A stretch of DNA of 64,000 nucleotides, from the NCBI GenBank assembly GCA_013791765.1, contig VMTC01000047.1:1-64000 (forward strand), read 5' to 3'. This DNA comes from Rhodoferax sp. GTDB lineage: Bacteria; Pseudomonadota; Gammaproteobacteria; Burkholderiales; Burkholderiaceae_C. A model generated the notes under the pieces. The model was not told the DNA's origin. It was given only the letters and a program-made list of their open reading frames with translations, and searched no databases. How positions within the stretch are numbered: the first letter of the stretch is position 1; every line of letters starts with the position of its first letter. Both the position numbers and the translations under genes were made by a program. Shown one piece after another: positions 8,723-17,835 of the stretch.

Positions 8723-10720
8723 ATGGTGAGTTCGGGCAAGGTTCACCCAGTTCCGGTCTTGAAAATGTCCCGCACGACCGCTTGGTGTTTACTGGCGATC
8801 GTCTTGGCGTGCTTGCCGGGGTGTGCCGCTTTGCAGGCCACTGCGTCCACGGGGAGCACGGGTCTGATCACAGCGATTCCCGCAGGATTTTTTGTGCCAG
8901 CCCACGTGTTCGATCAACAGGGAAGCGGCGCCGGCAAGGCGCCAGCTGGCGTTGCTGCACCCCCGGTGGGAGTTGCGGATGCCCTGACCGGGCCGCCAAA
9001 TAACCTTGTGGCCGAAGTATTGCTGTACGCGTCACCCACCACGCACGCATTCTTTTCTACCGGGGGGCTCGATGCCAGGGTCAACATCCGGCTATGGGAA
9101 GTTTTCCTTCGCAAATACAAAATCCCGTTTCGAACCCTGAAAACAGTTGAGCAGTTGGAACAAGCGCGGCCCGGGGTATTGCTGTTGCCCTCGGCGGTGG
9201 CGTTGTCCGAGCGGGAAAAGCGTGGCGTGACCGATTTTCGTGAAAAAGGCGGATCCGTCCTGGCATCCTGGCTCAGCGGGGTCCGAAACGAAAACGGGGC
9301 GTGGCAAGGATTTGGCTTTATGGAAGCTGCGCTGGATGTCAAGGTTGTTGGCAACACCGGGGCGGCTGAAGATGATAACTTCATGATGCCGCACGGTGGC
9401 GGCCCGGTGACACACAGTTTGCCGGCGGGCTTGCGAGTCTGGCTGGAGCGCTCCAAGGAGTTGCACCCATTGCGTTTGGTAGGACGCCATTCTGCAGCGC
9501 ATATCATGGACTGGTCGCGCACGGTCGTCGCTGGAAAGCCGACCGCATCCATCATTTATGACGAACGCAATCAACTGTCGGGCCGGCTATCGCGCACCGT
9601 TGTTTTGGGCTACCCAGAGCAATTGTGGCTCTCCGCCGATCCCAAAGCGCTTGAAGCCATTGCCCACAATGCGTTGATGTGGTTGCTGCGTCAGCCTGAC
9701 GCGTATGTCGTCGCGTGGCCCGCACCCTACACCAGCGCTCTTGCGATGGCTGTAGATGCTGCAGAAATTGTTCAAGATGGCGATTTGACCTTTGCCAAGG
9801 GGCTGGAAGATGCCGGTGGACGGGCGACGTTTTACGTGCTGAGCGCCAACGCCGCAAAGTCGGCGCTCACCTTGAAACAGCTGCGCGCGCGCGGCCACGA
9901 AATTGCTTACCTTGGCGACCGTTTTGAAGGTTTCGAGGATCAGTCGTCGAGCGTTCAGGCCAAACGGCTGGATGCCATGCGCAACGAAATTCGGGAGGCA
10001 GGACTTGACCTGGCGGCCGACGCCGGATTCCACGCGCCCATGGAATCGTATGACCGAGTCACGGAGAAGCTGCTCAGAGACCGTGCCTTCGGGCATTTCG
10101 TGTCCTTCATGGATGCAACGGATACGCGGCTGCCCTTTTTTGTCGACGCTGACCCAGCCGCGGGCAACCCTGCAACAATCCCCCGCATGGTGGTGTTGCC
10201 GCGCACCCAGAAGGGGCCGGAGGATGCGATGGAGGAAGGAGACCCTGAAGAAGGAATGGCCAATTTTCTGGCAGAACTTGACCTGGCGATGCAAATGGGC
10301 GGTTTGTCTGTCGTGCGCTTGCCCAATGAAAACCTGCTGACCAAGGAGCAAGTGGCGGAGATATTCAGCCATCTCAAGTCCCGCAACGACCATGTTTGGC
10401 TGGCCACTTCGGGGCAGGTGGCGCAATGGTGGCGCGAGCGTGATCGTGTGAATGCTCGACTGGACCCCGGTGAAGCGGCGCCTCAGTTGACAGTCACAAT
10501 CCGTGGCGAGGGGTCCTTGCGCCAAGCGATCACGGTCTGGGTGAACCTGCCGCAGGCAGGGGGCGGGCTGCGTCTCGTGCCCAAGGGGAGTCATACAAAA
10601 TTTCCGAAGATCGCCCGCGTTGATGGCTGGCGGTCCGCCGTGGTGCTGGAGGGCTTGGCACCCGGCGTGTATCAGTGGTCTGTGTACTTTGATCGACTTG
10701 CCGCGAGCGGCAATAATTAG
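8723..10720 (+). CDS. NodB-like deacetylase-family lipoprotein with lost catalytic residues (pseudoenzyme candidate)
   Basis: This is a 665-residue paralogue of the protein at 1508-3400, colinear over its length (shared VLLPSAVALSE, TFYVLSA, VVLPRTQ, QVAQWWRERDR). The lipoprotein signal ends in a lipobox at LACLPGC. The ATG at 8723 has GGGGGGCG upstream; an ATG at 8765 would start directly at the signal peptide. The deacetylase ligands are gone: the HxxxH site reads AYLGDRFEGF (near 9908-9937), FRAP reads FHAP (near 10028), and the late IHSQ reads VRLPNEN. It may bind sugar, or serve as a partner of the intact paralogue, without catalysis. It leads the rightward operon that contains the AlgF- and AlgX-like genes. 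Confidence 0.75.
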   Translation: MVSSGKVHPVPVLKMSRTTAWCLLAIVLACLPGCAALQATASTGSTGLITAIPAGFFVPAHVFDQQGSGAGKAPAGVAAPPVGVADALTGPPNNLVAEVLLYASPTTHAFFSTGGLDARVNIRLWEVFLRKYKIPFRTLKTVEQLEQARPGVLLLPSAVALSEREKRGVTDFREKGGSVLASWLSGVRNENGAWQGFGFMEAALDVKVVGNTGAAEDDNFMMPHGGGPVTHSLPAGLRVWLERSKELHPLRLVGRHSAAHIMDWSRTVVAGKPTASIIYDERNQLSGRLSRTVVLGYPEQLWLSADPKALEAIAHNALMWLLRQPDAYVVAWPAPYTSALAMAVDAAEIVQDGDLTFAKGLEDAGGRATFYVLSANAAKSALTLKQLRARGHEIAYLGDRFEGFEDQSSSVQAKRLDAMRNEIREAGLDLAADAGFHAPMESYDRVTEKLLRDRAFGHFVSFMDATDTRLPFFVDADPAAGNPATIPRMVVLPRTQKGPEDAMEEGDPEEGMANFLAELDLAMQMGGLSVVRLPNENLLTKEQVAEIFSHLKSRNDHVWLATSGQVAQWWRERDRVNARLDPGEAAPQLTVTIRGEGSLRQAITVWVNLPQAGGGLRLVPKGSHTKFPKIARVDGWRSAVVLEGLAPGVYQWSVYFDRLAASGNN

Positions 10721-10774
10721 GTGTCAACGAGCGCCATGTGCGCGCGTACTCATTCAACAGAATCCAAGGTCGAT

Positions 10775-11482
10775 ATGCAATTTTCTGTGTCCCGGGGCTT
10801 GCTCCCTATGATGTTGGCGGCATCGCTGACTTGCCTGGGGCTTGGCGCCAATGCGCAGCCTGCGGGTTTGCTCTACGATCCAGAGCCCCCTCTGGACTCC
10901 GCTTATGTGCGTGTTGTTCTGGCCAGTCGCGACGGCGTGGTCGACGTGCGGGTCGATGGCCGCCCCCGAATTCAAAAGCTGGGCGCCGGCGAGGCCAGTG
11001 AATACATGGTGCTTGCGGCGGGTCAGCACACCCTTTCGGTTCATCCCGCTGGCAAGCCCAAGGCGTATCTGTCGACCACGCTGGATGTGGTCCGCGGGCG
11101 GGCAATGACTGTCGCATTTCCTGCGCTGCAGGTGGATACCCTGCCGGTCGTGTTTGAGGATAAAGCCAACTCGAACAAACTCAAGGCATTGGTGGCTGTT
11201 TACCACCTTGATGCCAAGGCGGGGCCACTCGATGTGCTTACTGCCGATGGCAACACCAAAGTGTTCTCCGCAGTGACCTATGGTGTTGCGGCGTCCATTC
11301 AGGTCAATCCGATTTCAACTGAGTTGATTGCAACCAAGGCTGGGGAGAAGGCGCCGAAGGCGCGCACCACGCTAACCATGACGCAAGGGGGTACCTACAG
11401 CATACTGCTGTTGCCGGGTGACGGAAGAAAATTGAATGCACGGGCGACACAAAATAAGATTGAGCGCTACACCGGCAAGTAA
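10775..11482 (+). CDS. AlgF/WssG-like periplasmic O-acetylation adaptor
   Basis: The ATG at 10775 follows AAGG and begins a Sec signal peptide ending near GANAQ; an upstream in-frame GTG touches the previous stop but adds residues unlike a signal. The mature part starts with AGLLYDPEPPLDSAYVRVV, very close to the AlgF opening, and continues as two beta-rich domains. The total length of 235 residues fits AlgF. In alginate and Wss cellulose systems AlgF works with AlgI and AlgJ to carry acetyl groups to the polymer in the periplasm. It lies between the deacetylase-like gene and the two AlgX-like genes, all in one direction. Confidence 0.8.
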   Translation: MQFSVSRGLLPMMLAASLTCLGLGANAQPAGLLYDPEPPLDSAYVRVVLASRDGVVDVRVDGRPRIQKLGAGEASEYMVLAAGQHTLSVHPAGKPKAYLSTTLDVVRGRAMTVAFPALQVDTLPVVFEDKANSNKLKALVAVYHLDAKAGPLDVLTADGNTKVFSAVTYGVAASIQVNPISTELIATKAGEKAPKARTTLTMTQGGTYSILLLPGDGRKLNARATQNKIERYTGK

Positions 11483-11542
11483 GTCCGACGAGGTAGCTAC
11501 TGACATTTCCACAACCCAATATTTCAACTACATTGATTCATC

Positions 11543-12544
11543 ATGCATAAACGCTTATTTAAAAGAACGCTAAAGAGTGCCCTTCTCGTCTGTGCCTTGG
11601 GTGTGATGGCTGCCCATGCGGCGGACCCGGCGCCCGTGATTGTTGGAAAGAATGACTGGCTGTTCACGCCTTACGAGTTCGCCAACCCAACTGATGCCCA
11701 GGATACCCAGGCAACGGTTCAATTGCTGCAAAAGGTAAACCGGCTGTTTGAAGCCAAGGGTATTGCATTGGCACTGGTCATTGTTCCGTCCAAAATCCGT
11801 ATTTATTCTGATCAATTGCCCGACAGTCACCCGTTGGATGCCTACACGTCCGGAAAATACGAAAAAGTGTTTGCTGAACTGCGCGCAGGCGGTGTCAATG
11901 TCGTGAACCTCAACCAGCCCTTTTTGACCAGCCCGCAGCGGCTTGGCGAATCGCCTTTTTTCCTGCGTCTTGATACCCATTGGGCGCACGCGGGCGCTCT
12001 GTTGGCAGCGGAAACCGTCAAGACCACAATTGATGCCAGCCCGGTTTTGAAGTCGGCGCTGGCGGCCACTCCCGAGGAAAAGTACACCTTGAGTTGGTCC
12101 AAGCAAAAAATAAACCAGCGTGCAAGAGACCTGGTCAAACTACTGCCCAAAGACGCGCCAAGCTTTCCGGCCGAACAAGCCATGATGTTCAAGGTGAACC
12201 GGGAGAAGGCTTCGCAGGCAGGCCTGCTCAGTACGGGCGACAGTGTCGGTGTTACCGTGATCGGCAGCAGTTATACGAATAAGAATACGGGTTACCCGGA
12301 TGGTCTTCGCTATTCGTTGCAGCGTGATCTTCTTGATATTTCAATTCCGGTTGACCAAGGCCCTTGGGTCGGCATGGAGGCGTATCTGCGTGACGATGCC
12401 TTCAAGACCAATAGGCCAAAGCTGATCATTTGGGAGATACCCGAGCGTGAATTGCGTTCGCCGCCCAACTACAAATTTCGGGATGCGCGGTACATAAGCG
12501 ATAACAACGAATGGTTTCAACGTGTGACGGCACTGCTGAAATAG
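11543..12544 (+). CDS. AlgX/AlgJ-like SGNH acetyltransferase, first tandem copy
   Basis: The 333-residue protein has a cleavable signal peptide (...GVMAAHAADPA). The SGNH hydrolase-like fold is marked by IVGKNDWLF, the DxH dyad in LDTHW, and the nucleophile Ser in IGSSYT; the end contains WEIPERELR. These are the catalytic features of AlgX and AlgJ, which move acetyl groups onto polysaccharide in the periplasm. The next gene is a close paralogue with an added C-terminal domain. This copy has only the catalytic domain. Confidence 0.8.
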   Translation: MHKRLFKRTLKSALLVCALGVMAAHAADPAPVIVGKNDWLFTPYEFANPTDAQDTQATVQLLQKVNRLFEAKGIALALVIVPSKIRIYSDQLPDSHPLDAYTSGKYEKVFAELRAGGVNVVNLNQPFLTSPQRLGESPFFLRLDTHWAHAGALLAAETVKTTIDASPVLKSALAATPEEKYTLSWSKQKINQRARDLVKLLPKDAPSFPAEQAMMFKVNREKASQAGLLSTGDSVGVTVIGSSYTNKNTGYPDGLRYSLQRDLLDISIPVDQGPWVGMEAYLRDDAFKTNRPKLIIWEIPERELRSPPNYKFRDARYISDNNEWFQRVTALLK

Positions 12545-12641
12545 ACCCTGCATAGCGGGCGATCAGGCCAGCTGAATTTCCGGGGTGATGTTCCGTCTGC
12601 CCCCATATCCGTAAATTACTTGTGAATGAAGTCGACAGATT

Positions 12642-14042
12642 ATGAAAAATTATCGGGGCGGAAAGTGGGTGTGGGCTGCAGTGTTCACAAGCGTTGTGGG
12701 CGCGACGGGTGTGCATGCTGCCGATCCCGCGCCTGCCATTGTCGGCAAGAACGAGTGGCTCTTTTATCGGTACGAGTTGTCGGACGCTTCTGACCAAGCA
12801 AAGACAGGGGAGTCTCTTTCACTTATTCAGCGCTTCAATAGAGTCCTGTCCGCCAATGGCATCAACATGGCGGTCGTCATGGTGCCATTGAAGATGCGTG
12901 TTTACGCAGAGCACTTGCCCGACGAAGTCAAGATCGATGGTTTTCTTGGAAGCAACTATGACCGCATGCGCAAGGGGCTACAGACTGCGGGGGTGAACGT
13001 GATTGATCTCAACACAGCGTTCCTGAACAGCCCCAAGCGAAGTGGTGAATCGCCATTGTTCTTTCGGCTTGACACACACTGGACTCCCACTGGCGCGATG
13101 GTGGCGGCCGAAACGATAAAGGCGTCAATTGAGGTTAACGCAGCCTTAAAAACGGCCTTGGCTGCAACGCCTGAGGAAGGCTACAAGATTGTGTATGGCA
13201 AGCGCCCGCGACCGTCCAGGGGGCGGGATCTGGTCGAGCAATTGCCGCCGAACTCCCCGACTTTCGCGCCCGAACAAGTGATACAAGTCAACGTCAGCCG
13301 GTCGCAGCCGCCGAAGGAAGACCTGCTCGGCAATCGCGCTCCGGCTGGACTCACTTTGGTCGGCAGCAGTTACTCATCCGAGTGGACCGGCTTTTCGAAC
13401 GCGTTGCGCTATGTGCTCCAGCGGGATGTGTTGGGCGTTTCAGTCGGCGCTGATCAAGGTTCGTGGGTCGGAATGGAGAGCTATCTCCGCGATGACTCGT
13501 TTCAAGCCAAGGCGCCCAAGTTGTTGTTGTGGGAAATGCCCGAACGCGACATGCGTGCACCGCCGGACTACAAGTTTCGTGAGGCACGTTATGTGAGCAA
13601 CAACACCGAATGGCTGTTGCGTGCGTCAGCCTGGGTTCAGGCCAGTTGCAAGCCCTCGTCCGTCACCGCCCGGTTGGCGAACCTTGGGCTGGGCGCCAAT
13701 CCAGTCAACGTCAAGGGTGCCGATGTCGTTACCGGACCGACTGGTGACAACGATTTTGTTGAATTTGTTTTCGACAAGCCGATGGGGCAATTGGATTATC
13801 TGGCGGCCCGCACCACCACAGCGGGGTCTAAGACAGTCACCCTGGAGGGGTCGGGCCCGGGCGTGACCACGCGCCGCTTCACCATCCATGTTGCAGGTGA
13901 CGATGCGGCGCATGCCTTCAGGACACCACTGCCTTCAAATGGCAATGGGTTTACCAAAGTGCGGGTGTTTCCAGGGAAAAGCAATGGTTTTTCGATCCTT
14001 GGCCTGCAGGTGTGCCGTCAGCCAGAAGACCTCCTCCAATGA
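12642..14042 (+). CDS. AlgX-like SGNH acetyltransferase with C-terminal beta (CBM-like) domain, second tandem copy
   Basis: The 466-residue protein carries a signal peptide (...VVGATGVHAADPA). Residues up to about 330 match the preceding gene, with LDTHW and VGSSYS as catalytic motifs. A further 130 residues, rich in predicted beta strands, follow. AlgX of Pseudomonas also has a C-terminal carbohydrate-binding module after its SGNH domain, so this copy is probably the true AlgX equivalent and the first a duplicate without the module. The gene is the last of the rightward operon and converges on the AlgJ-like gene, 36 bases away. Confidence 0.8.
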   Translation: MKNYRGGKWVWAAVFTSVVGATGVHAADPAPAIVGKNEWLFYRYELSDASDQAKTGESLSLIQRFNRVLSANGINMAVVMVPLKMRVYAEHLPDEVKIDGFLGSNYDRMRKGLQTAGVNVIDLNTAFLNSPKRSGESPLFFRLDTHWTPTGAMVAAETIKASIEVNAALKTALAATPEEGYKIVYGKRPRPSRGRDLVEQLPPNSPTFAPEQVIQVNVSRSQPPKEDLLGNRAPAGLTLVGSSYSSEWTGFSNALRYVLQRDVLGVSVGADQGSWVGMESYLRDDSFQAKAPKLLLWEMPERDMRAPPDYKFREARYVSNNTEWLLRASAWVQASCKPSSVTARLANLGLGANPVNVKGADVVTGPTGDNDFVEFVFDKPMGQLDYLAARTTTAGSKTVTLEGSGPGVTTRRFTIHVAGDDAAHAFRTPLPSNGNGFTKVRVFPGKSNGFSILGLQVCRQPEDLLQ

Positions 14043-14078
14043 GGCCGTGCGTCTGTGACTGAGTTTCAATATTGATGA

Positions 14079-15188
14079 CTACAGCGATAAAGCTTGTTTC
14101 TCCGGATCACTCAACGGCGCGGAGAACACGCGTTCAGGCACCTCCCAAACGATGACCTGCGGCTTTGCGCTCTTGAACGACTCATCGGCAAAGTAGTCTT
14201 TGGCCGACTGAATGAAGCCACCGCCGTCACGTGACACATTCAGAACTTCTGCGCCAAGCGCTTGTTGAAAATGGCCATGAAAGTTGGCCCGTAGCGAGTA
14301 GGAGGTACCGATCAACACAACAGGAACGCCGACGTTGTCAAACAGCCCGGCGGGTTGGGCGGTACCGGATTTGCGTGTGTGCACTGATATCTCCATATCG
14401 GGCGTCGGACGGGCCCAGTTGGGCATGTCGCTCAGTCCCATCATGCGCAACAAATCACCCGGCCTTTGAACCAATGGCCCTGTCGGACCGGTCTCGAATG
14501 AGGTGGGGGGGAGATCAGCCGCGACGGCCTTCACTCGTTCGGCCACGGCGACTGCGGCGAGTTGGGCGCCGTGCTGATTCCAATGGGTGTCAGTGCGGTA
14601 GTAAAGCGGCGATTCTTCATTTTTCGGGGTCAATGCCGGTAGCAAGTCAGCGACCGCCACCCCTTGGGCGCGCAAGGTCTCCAGAATGAAGCCGTAGCGA
14701 TCGGCGTGCCAGTGGGGGTAGAGTCCCGTAGGCAGGTGTTGCGGGTATATTCGCGCCTTGTCTGGCACCGGCGCAACGATCAGGGTGACGCCTTGGGCTT
14801 TGAGGGCCATCGCGGCCTTGGCCAGCACGGCAATTCGGGCATTTTGATGAGTCCGCACCTCATCAAAATACTGCAACTCTTCCACCGAAAACAACCAGTC
14901 GTCCAGGCCCAATCGCACCTGGTCGCCGGCGCCATGCGTGAGGACATAGCGGCCTGCATTGGCCCAGGCGATCAACTCGTTTCTGATCGGCAGGTTTTTG
15001 TCCAATTGAGTGCTCACAGCGCCCGTGACCCGGCCTTCCCGAAAATCCGCGAGGGTGATAGGTATTTCTTGTATGGCGGGCGAACCGAGCGCGATCGCTG
15101 CCTGCCACAAGCCAGCGGCCATCACCCCCAGCATGGCGGCGCACGCCGCCCATTCTTCCGGCGCAAATTTTGTCGTGGGTTTGGTCAT
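14079..15188 (-). CDS. algJ: AlgJ/WssI-like membrane-anchored O-acetyltransferase
   Basis: The 369-residue protein has an uncleaved N-terminal membrane anchor (about residues 13-33) and a periplasmic SGNH domain with GLDDWLF, TDTHWNQHG (DxH) and IGTSYS (Ser nucleophile); it ends near VWEVPERVF. It lies eight bases after the AlgI-like gene. The AlgI-AlgJ pairing is the standard unit for periplasmic polymer O-acetylation. The signal-anchor rather than a cleavable signal separates it from the two AlgX-like proteins. Confidence 0.85.
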   Translation of the reverse strand: MTKPTTKFAPEEWAACAAMLGVMAAGLWQAAIALGSPAIQEIPITLADFREGRVTGAVSTQLDKNLPIRNELIAWANAGRYVLTHGAGDQVRLGLDDWLFSVEELQYFDEVRTHQNARIAVLAKAAMALKAQGVTLIVAPVPDKARIYPQHLPTGLYPHWHADRYGFILETLRAQGVAVADLLPALTPKNEESPLYYRTDTHWNQHGAQLAAVAVAERVKAVAADLPPTSFETGPTGPLVQRPGDLLRMMGLSDMPNWARPTPDMEISVHTRKSGTAQPAGLFDNVGVPVVLIGTSYSLRANFHGHFQQALGAEVLNVSRDGGGFIQSAKDYFADESFKSAKPQVIVWEVPERVFSAPLSDPEKQALSL

Positions 15189-15195
15189 GGGGGGC

Positions 15196-16581
15196 TCAGA
15201 ATTGGAAGTAGAGGAAAGGGGTAAAGGCCTGCGACGACAAGGTCGCCACCGCCCACAGGAACAACGGTATCAGCAGTATGCGCAGTGCGCCTTCGGCGCG
15301 TCGTCTGAGCCATGGCAACGCAAACACCAGCACCGCACCGAACAGCATTACCCACAACCTCTCGGGAGCAATCTGCCATGCCAGGGCAGGACTCACGGCC
15401 GAACCCGCCAACCCCGCCATGCCGGACAGCATTCGAAACGCAGCTCCCAAATCAGCGGCCCGGAAAAAAACCCAGCCAATCATCACCATCAGCAGCGTCC
15501 AGACGACCGCAACTGGCCGGGGTAGCCGTGGCTCGGGGTGGCGCTCACGCCAGAATCGCTCCAGCGCCAGCAAACCGCCGTGCCACGCGCCCCAGACCAG
15601 AAAGGTCCAGTTGGCCCCATGCCACAGGCCTCCCAGCACCATGGTCAATGTCAGGTTGATATAGGTCCGGCCGCGTCCAAGGCGGTTTCCTCCGAGTGGC
15701 ACATAGAGGTAAACGCGCAGCCAGGTGGACAGCGACATGTGCCAGCGCCGCCAGAACTCGGTGATGGAGGCGGAGGTGTAGGGGTCATCGAAATTTTTGG
15801 GAAAGTGGAACCCGACCATCAGGCCCAGTCCAATGGCCATGGTGCTGTAACCGCTGAAATCGAAAAATAGCTGAATGGTGTAGGCTGTCACGCCGAGCCA
15901 GGCGTCAAGCAGGGACGGCGCGTGGATGGAAAATGCAGCATCCACCAGCGGCGCCATGGGGTCGGCGACGAGCACCTTGCCACAAAAGCCGGCCATGAAG
16001 ACCAGGCAGCCCTGCGAAAATATCTTCAGGGAATGCTCGCGATGCCGAAACTGGTCTGCCAGTGGTTGGTAGCGCAGCACTGGACCGGCGACCAGCTGGG
16101 GAAAAAAGGAGATGAACGCTGCGAAGTCGAACAGATTTTCTGTCTTGGGTGCATCCCCCCGGTACACGTCCACCATGTAGCTGATCGCCTGAAAAATAAA
16201 AAATGACAAACCGATGGGCAAAATCACGCGCGTGTACTCGAACGGTGAAAAGCCGACCCAGGTCAGCATGGCATTGAAACTATCGACGCCAAAATTGAAA
16301 TACTTGAAATAGGCCAGGGCGCCGAGGTTGAGTACCACCCCCAGCGTCAACACAGAGAAGCGACGCGAGCGCCATTGGGCGGACTCCATGGTGAGCGTCA
16401 GCACGTAGGTTACGGCCGTTACGGCACCGAGCAGCAGGGCGAAGTCGGGGCGCCACCAGCCATAAAAAAAATAGCTGAAGAGGAGGATCTGGAGTGATCG
16501 AAACCGGAACGGGAGCAGATAGTAGGTTGCCAAAAAAATCGGCAAAAAGACGAAAAGAAACAGGTTGGAAGTGAAAACCAT
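15196..16581 (-). CDS. algI: AlgI/WssH-like MBOAT membrane O-acyltransferase
   Basis: The 461-residue polytopic protein has about ten hydrophobic segments. The MBOAT signature is clear: FDFSGYSTMAIGLG, TEFWRRWHMSLSTWLR, YVPLGGNR and GGLWHGANWTF with the conserved catalytic His. It is expected to move an acetyl group from a cytoplasmic donor across the inner membrane for AlgJ/AlgX-type enzymes. It is preceded by the GH18-like gene and followed at once by the AlgJ-like gene, at the end of the long leftward operon. Confidence 0.9.
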   Translation of the reverse strand: MVFTSNLFLFVFLPIFLATYYLLPFRFRSLQILLFSYFFYGWWRPDFALLLGAVTAVTYVLTLTMESAQWRSRRFSVLTLGVVLNLGALAYFKYFNFGVDSFNAMLTWVGFSPFEYTRVILPIGLSFFIFQAISYMVDVYRGDAPKTENLFDFAAFISFFPQLVAGPVLRYQPLADQFRHREHSLKIFSQGCLVFMAGFCGKVLVADPMAPLVDAAFSIHAPSLLDAWLGVTAYTIQLFFDFSGYSTMAIGLGLMVGFHFPKNFDDPYTSASITEFWRRWHMSLSTWLRVYLYVPLGGNRLGRGRTYINLTLTMVLGGLWHGANWTFLVWGAWHGGLLALERFWRERHPEPRLPRPVAVVWTLLMVMIGWVFFRAADLGAAFRMLSGMAGLAGSAVSPALAWQIAPERLWVMLFGAVLVFALPWLRRRAEGALRILLIPLFLWAVATLSSQAFTPFLYFQF

Positions 16582-16685
16582 AATACGTTCAGGTACGGAA
16601 AATTGTTGTTCTTTGCACGCACGGTCTGGGTCGGCCGAGACAGGCTGGCCGGATCCGATAGGCTCTCAAATTCATTCCAGAAATA

Positions 16686-17822
16686 CTACTGAGTCGGTGG
16701 TGTTTTGGCCTTTTCAATTTGATCAATCAAGTCTTGAAGACTTCGCGGACCACGTCGTCGAAAAAAATAGTCCACCAACTGCCCATCGTCGTAGCCCAGC
16801 GAAAAAAAAGCGATTCCACCGAGCTGCTCATTCAACAAATAATCAATTTTTCGTCCCAATGTCCACCAGTCCTCGAACCAGCCTTCCATATACTGCCCGT
16901 CCTTTCTCCTGAACTGGTAATACGAGGACCCACTGGCCGTATCGTGCGAGGCGCCATATCGCCTGACTTGGTCCTGGACGTTGAACTCAATGTCGTGTGG
17001 CCGATCGACATGGATAGGTGCGAATGATGTGGTCGATCCTTTTCCAATGGTGGCGCTGCGAAGCGTTTGCCCTTTCACCATCCATTCGTAGCCGTAAAGA
17101 GGAAAGCCCAGCAGCATGCGTGTGTTTGGCACCCCAAGCGATGCACCCAAGGCGACGGCTTTTTCCCAAGTCACCGCGTCATTGCCGGTCAGGGGCGCAA
17201 CCGGGCCAGCGGCCTTGCTCTCGAGCCAATGTGAGTCATAGCCCTGCAGTACGACATGATCGACTTGTCCCAGAGTGGCTGCGTCATAGAGTCTGGACTC
17301 GCCACCTACCGGCAAGAAGACCGACAGATTTTTGGGCGGGGATTGCAGGCGTAAACGTTTTGAAAGCGCACCGACAAACTCTCGGTAACGGTCAATGGCA
17401 TCCGGGCGCGCGTGACTGTAGATTTCGAAGTCGAGTTGCAGTCCATTGACGCCTTCACCGCCTGCCAGCGATGACGCTTCATCCAGCAAACGGACAGTCG
17501 CGTTCGTTGATGAAAAAAGGGTGTTGAAAGCCGCTGGCTCGAACAGTGTCAGGGTCAGGTCAAGTGGCGTATTGTTCTGGCGGGCCGCCAGCCGCAAATC
17601 CGCCCATTTTTCGGGCCAACCGTGCCGTTCGGCGATCTCCCCAGTGGGGCTCACCTTGAGCTCGAAAAACAACAAGCGATCTAGTTGCCCCAGTGCGACG
17701 GTGCGCCAACTCTGGGGCTGCCACCAACCAATATAACCCCAGGCCTTTGGTGTTTCTGCACTGACGCTGCCCTGAAGCAGCAGTGCCAGTAGCAGGCAGG
17801 TGCTCAGGCGACGGAAATGCAT
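16686..17822 (-). CDS. Secreted GH18-type glycoside hydrolase
   Basis: The start at 17822 gives a typical signal peptide (MHFRRLSTCLLLALLLQGSVSA) 13 bases after the BcsQ stop; longer in-frame starts would lie inside the bcsQ copy. The 378-residue protein has GH18 features: the active-site strand GVNGLQLDFE (D131, E133, with Asn instead of the first Asp of the usual DGxxxDxE), VVLQGYDSHW, LGFPLYGYEW and GGIAFFSLGYDD. GH18 enzymes cut or bind beta-linked GlcNAc polymers; PgaB also carries a hydrolase domain. Cellulose operons normally carry a GH8 cellulase (BcsZ), so a GH18 member here points to an amino-sugar polymer. Confidence 0.75.
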   Translation of the reverse strand: MHFRRLSTCLLLALLLQGSVSAETPKAWGYIGWWQPQSWRTVALGQLDRLLFFELKVSPTGEIAERHGWPEKWADLRLAARQNNTPLDLTLTLFEPAAFNTLFSSTNATVRLLDEASSLAGGEGVNGLQLDFEIYSHARPDAIDRYREFVGALSKRLRLQSPPKNLSVFLPVGGESRLYDAATLGQVDHVVLQGYDSHWLESKAAGPVAPLTGNDAVTWEKAVALGASLGVPNTRMLLGFPLYGYEWMVKGQTLRSATIGKGSTTSFAPIHVDRPHDIEFNVQDQVRRYGASHDTASGSSYYQFRRKDGQYMEGWFEDWWTLGRKIDYLLNEQLGGIAFFSLGYDDGQLVDYFFRRRGPRSLQDLIDQIEKAKTPPTQ

Positions 17823-17835
17823 TGATGAATGCCGA

